Shown: positions 62,766-64,000 of the stretch, in pieces
Numbering within the stretch: position 1 is the first letter of the stretch
Layout of the letters: each line of letters begins with the position of its first letter
Assembly: GCF_947488185.1 (NCBI RefSeq)
Contig: NZ_CANKYM010000005.1
Location: forward strand, 1 to 64,000
Direction of reading: 5' to 3'
From: an uncultured Roseobacter sp.
GTDB lineage: Bacteria > Pseudomonadota > Alphaproteobacteria > Rhodobacterales > Rhodobacteraceae
Length of the DNA stretch: 64,000 bases
Program-made: the position numbers and the translations under genes
Notes under the pieces: generated by a model
What the model was told of the DNA's origin: nothing
Databases searched by the model: none
Seen by the model: the letters and a program-made list of their open reading frames with translations, nothing else

Positions 62766-64000
62766 ATGTTTTTCGGTCTAGACGGCGTCGAAGTTGGCCT
62801 GATCATCGTTTTCATCTGCCTCTTTGGCGGTATCCTCTCGGGCTTTCCGGTGGCTTTCGCCATCGCCGGGGCCGGGGTGATCTCCTTTGGCATCATCGCC
62901 GCCCTCGACAGCGCGGGGCTGCTGATCCACCAGGCCATTGATACCGGCAGTCAGGTCTACCGAGATCTGGTGAATTCCGGGGTCAAGGCGGATACGATAT
63001 CCGTCTTCCGATACCCCGATTTGCCGCGGATCGAAGAGCCGGTGTTCCCCAAGGGCTGGGAAGTGGCGCTCGACCGCAACGTCTCCTTTGTCGTCAACCG
63101 GATGAACGAACGCGTACTGGCGGGCCAGTCCATCGAGACACTTTTGGCCGTGCTGATGTTCGTGCTCATGGGCATCACGCTGGAACGCTCCAAGATCGCC
63201 AACGACCTGCTGACAACCATGGCGCGTGTCTTTGGCCCGCTGCCCGGCGGTCTGGCCGTCTCCATCGTGGTTGTGGGTGCCTTCCTTGCCGCCTCCACCG
63301 GGATCGTCGGTGCCACCGTGGTGACCATGGGGCTGCTGGCGCTGCCGACCATGTTGCGCAACGGGTATTCGCCTGAACTGTCGACGGGCGTCATCGCCGC
63401 CTCAGGCACGCTGGGGCAGATCATTCCACCCTCTATCGTGATCGTTCTGCTGGGCACGCTGGCGGGGGATCTCTATTCCGCAGCACAGGAACGCCGCGCG
63501 ACCACCGCCGGGTGTACCGACGCTTTGACCTATCTGGGCGAGCCTGCGGTGCTCTCTGTTGGCACGCTCTTCCAGGCAGCCCTCCTCCCGGGGATCATGC
63601 TGGCGCTGCTCTATGCGCTTTATGCCTTTGGCTACGCGCTGCTGAACCCCGACAAGGCGCCCGCTGTCGAGATGGGCAGCACCAACGCCGAACCTGTGAC
63701 CCGCGGTGAAGCCTTCACCTGGTTCCTCGGCGCACCGATCGCGATCGTCGTCGGCACCATTCTGCTGGGTAACCTCGGCATCATTGGTGACCAGTCCACC
63801 AATGTTTCCCGCTTCTCCGACATCGGCGAAGGGGCGTCGCTCCGGACAAATGTCAGCCCCGATTGTCAGGCCGCGATGATCGAACTGCACGGGCAGTTTG
63901 CCTGGGACACAGCCGTGGCAGAGCAGGCGGCGATCAACGAGGCGGGCGGCGTACAAGCATCGCAACAACTGACCGAAGAGGAACTGGCCGCAGCCCAGGC
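62766..64000 (+). CDS. TRAP large permease, TakM-like (partial, runs off window)
   Basis: Open frame from ATG 62766 to the window end (about 411 codons) with no stop. Starts MFFGLDGVEVGLIIVFICL, TM segments follow. A hydrophilic insert of about 70 residues after the first helices (about 60-118), then family motifs such as AASTGIVGATVVTMG and GTLGQIIPPSIV. Later a second polar insert (about 355-410). ATG has AGGAC just upstream. C-terminal half lies beyond the window. Confidence 0.9.
   Translation, partial: MFFGLDGVEVGLIIVFICLFGGILSGFPVAFAIAGAGVISFGIIAALDSAGLLIHQAIDTGSQVYRDLVNSGVKADTISVFRYPDLPRIEEPVFPKGWEVALDRNVSFVVNRMNERVLAGQSIETLLAVLMFVLMGITLERSKIANDLLTTMARVFGPLPGGLAVSIVVVGAFLAASTGIVGATVVTMGLLALPTMLRNGYSPELSTGVIAASGTLGQIIPPSIVIVLLGTLAGDLYSAAQERRATTAGCTDALTYLGEPAVLSVGTLFQAALLPGIMLALLYALYAFGYALLNPDKAPAVEMGSTNAEPVTRGEAFTWFLGAPIAIVVGTILLGNLGIIGDQSTNVSRFSDIGEGASLRTNVSPDCQAAMIELHGQFAWDTAVAEQAAINEAGGVQASQQLTEEELAAAQ

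Overview
The window reads as core chromosome of a marine-type alphaproteobacterium of the Rhodobacteraceae (Roseobacter group). The evidence is indirect but consistent: high GC, dense operons with ATGA start/stop overlaps, heme made by the C4 route (hemA), two complete TRAP transporter systems, a CysG-CysI-CysH sulfite assimilation operon carrying DUF934 and DUF2849 genes, SUF-type Fe-S genes, and an ilvBN operon with a peptide-leader attenuator. I see no transposase, integrase, phage gene or CRISPR array, and I do not name a genus.

Layout. 1-2.6 kb: a 2H-phosphoesterase-like gene, infC (with an ATC start) and a membrane-anchored Ala-rich repeat protein. 2.6-8.8 kb: ferredoxin-NADP reductase and the sulfite assimilation operon DUF934-cysH-cysI-DUF2849-cysG, divergent from an Lrp/AsnC regulator. 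8.8-16.5 kb: an orphan P450, then dctB-dctD-dctP-dctQ-dctM, a C4-dicarboxylate TRAP system with its own two-component pair and two palindromic operators. 16.5-23.4 kb: tpiA, a 2OG-Fe(II) oxygenase, sufA, an acetyltransferase, sufT, a 1.1-kb stretch with no supportable gene, a flavin monooxygenase with an NTF2-like N-terminus, and a double Usp protein. 23.7-31.7 kb: a RimB-RimK-type fusion, NfeD and SPFH proteins, tgt, a mini-chemoreceptor-like protein, lon and an HU-like protein with a basic tail.

31.7-38.5 kb: two tRNA-Val genes, two identical tRNA-Asp genes, a tandem pair of paralogous small proteins of unknown function, pirin, an SGNH hydrolase, a fluoroacetate-dehalogenase-like hydrolase and an M20 peptidase. 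38.7-51 kb: housekeeping genes hemA, rodZ, ispG, a DsbA-like protein, an M48 protease, an aminotransferase, an amidase, mrcA and prfB. 51-54.7 kb: a DUF2189 membrane protein, a Rieske oxygenase with a translationally coupled 76-aa protein, a divergent XRE regulator and a small conserved-looking protein. 54.7-57.3 kb: ilvN, ilvB and the attenuator. 57.4-64 kb: a second mini-chemoreceptor-like protein, then a Cache-type histidine kinase, a LuxR-type response regulator and a TakP-like (2-oxoacid) TRAP operon cut by the window edge.

How parts work together. Each TRAP system lies beside a dedicated two-component pair, and in each the binding-protein gene is followed by a strong hairpin that should keep binding protein in excess over permease. 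CysG makes siroheme for CysI, which takes sulfite made by CysH. The most unusual items are a DctD that has lost the Walker A lysine and GAFTGA loop yet keeps two well-formed palindromes three helical turns apart just downstream, two half-length chemoreceptor-tip proteins, and the tandem small paralogs next to tRNA-Val. Nothing here is a clear new multi-gene defence or mobile system.
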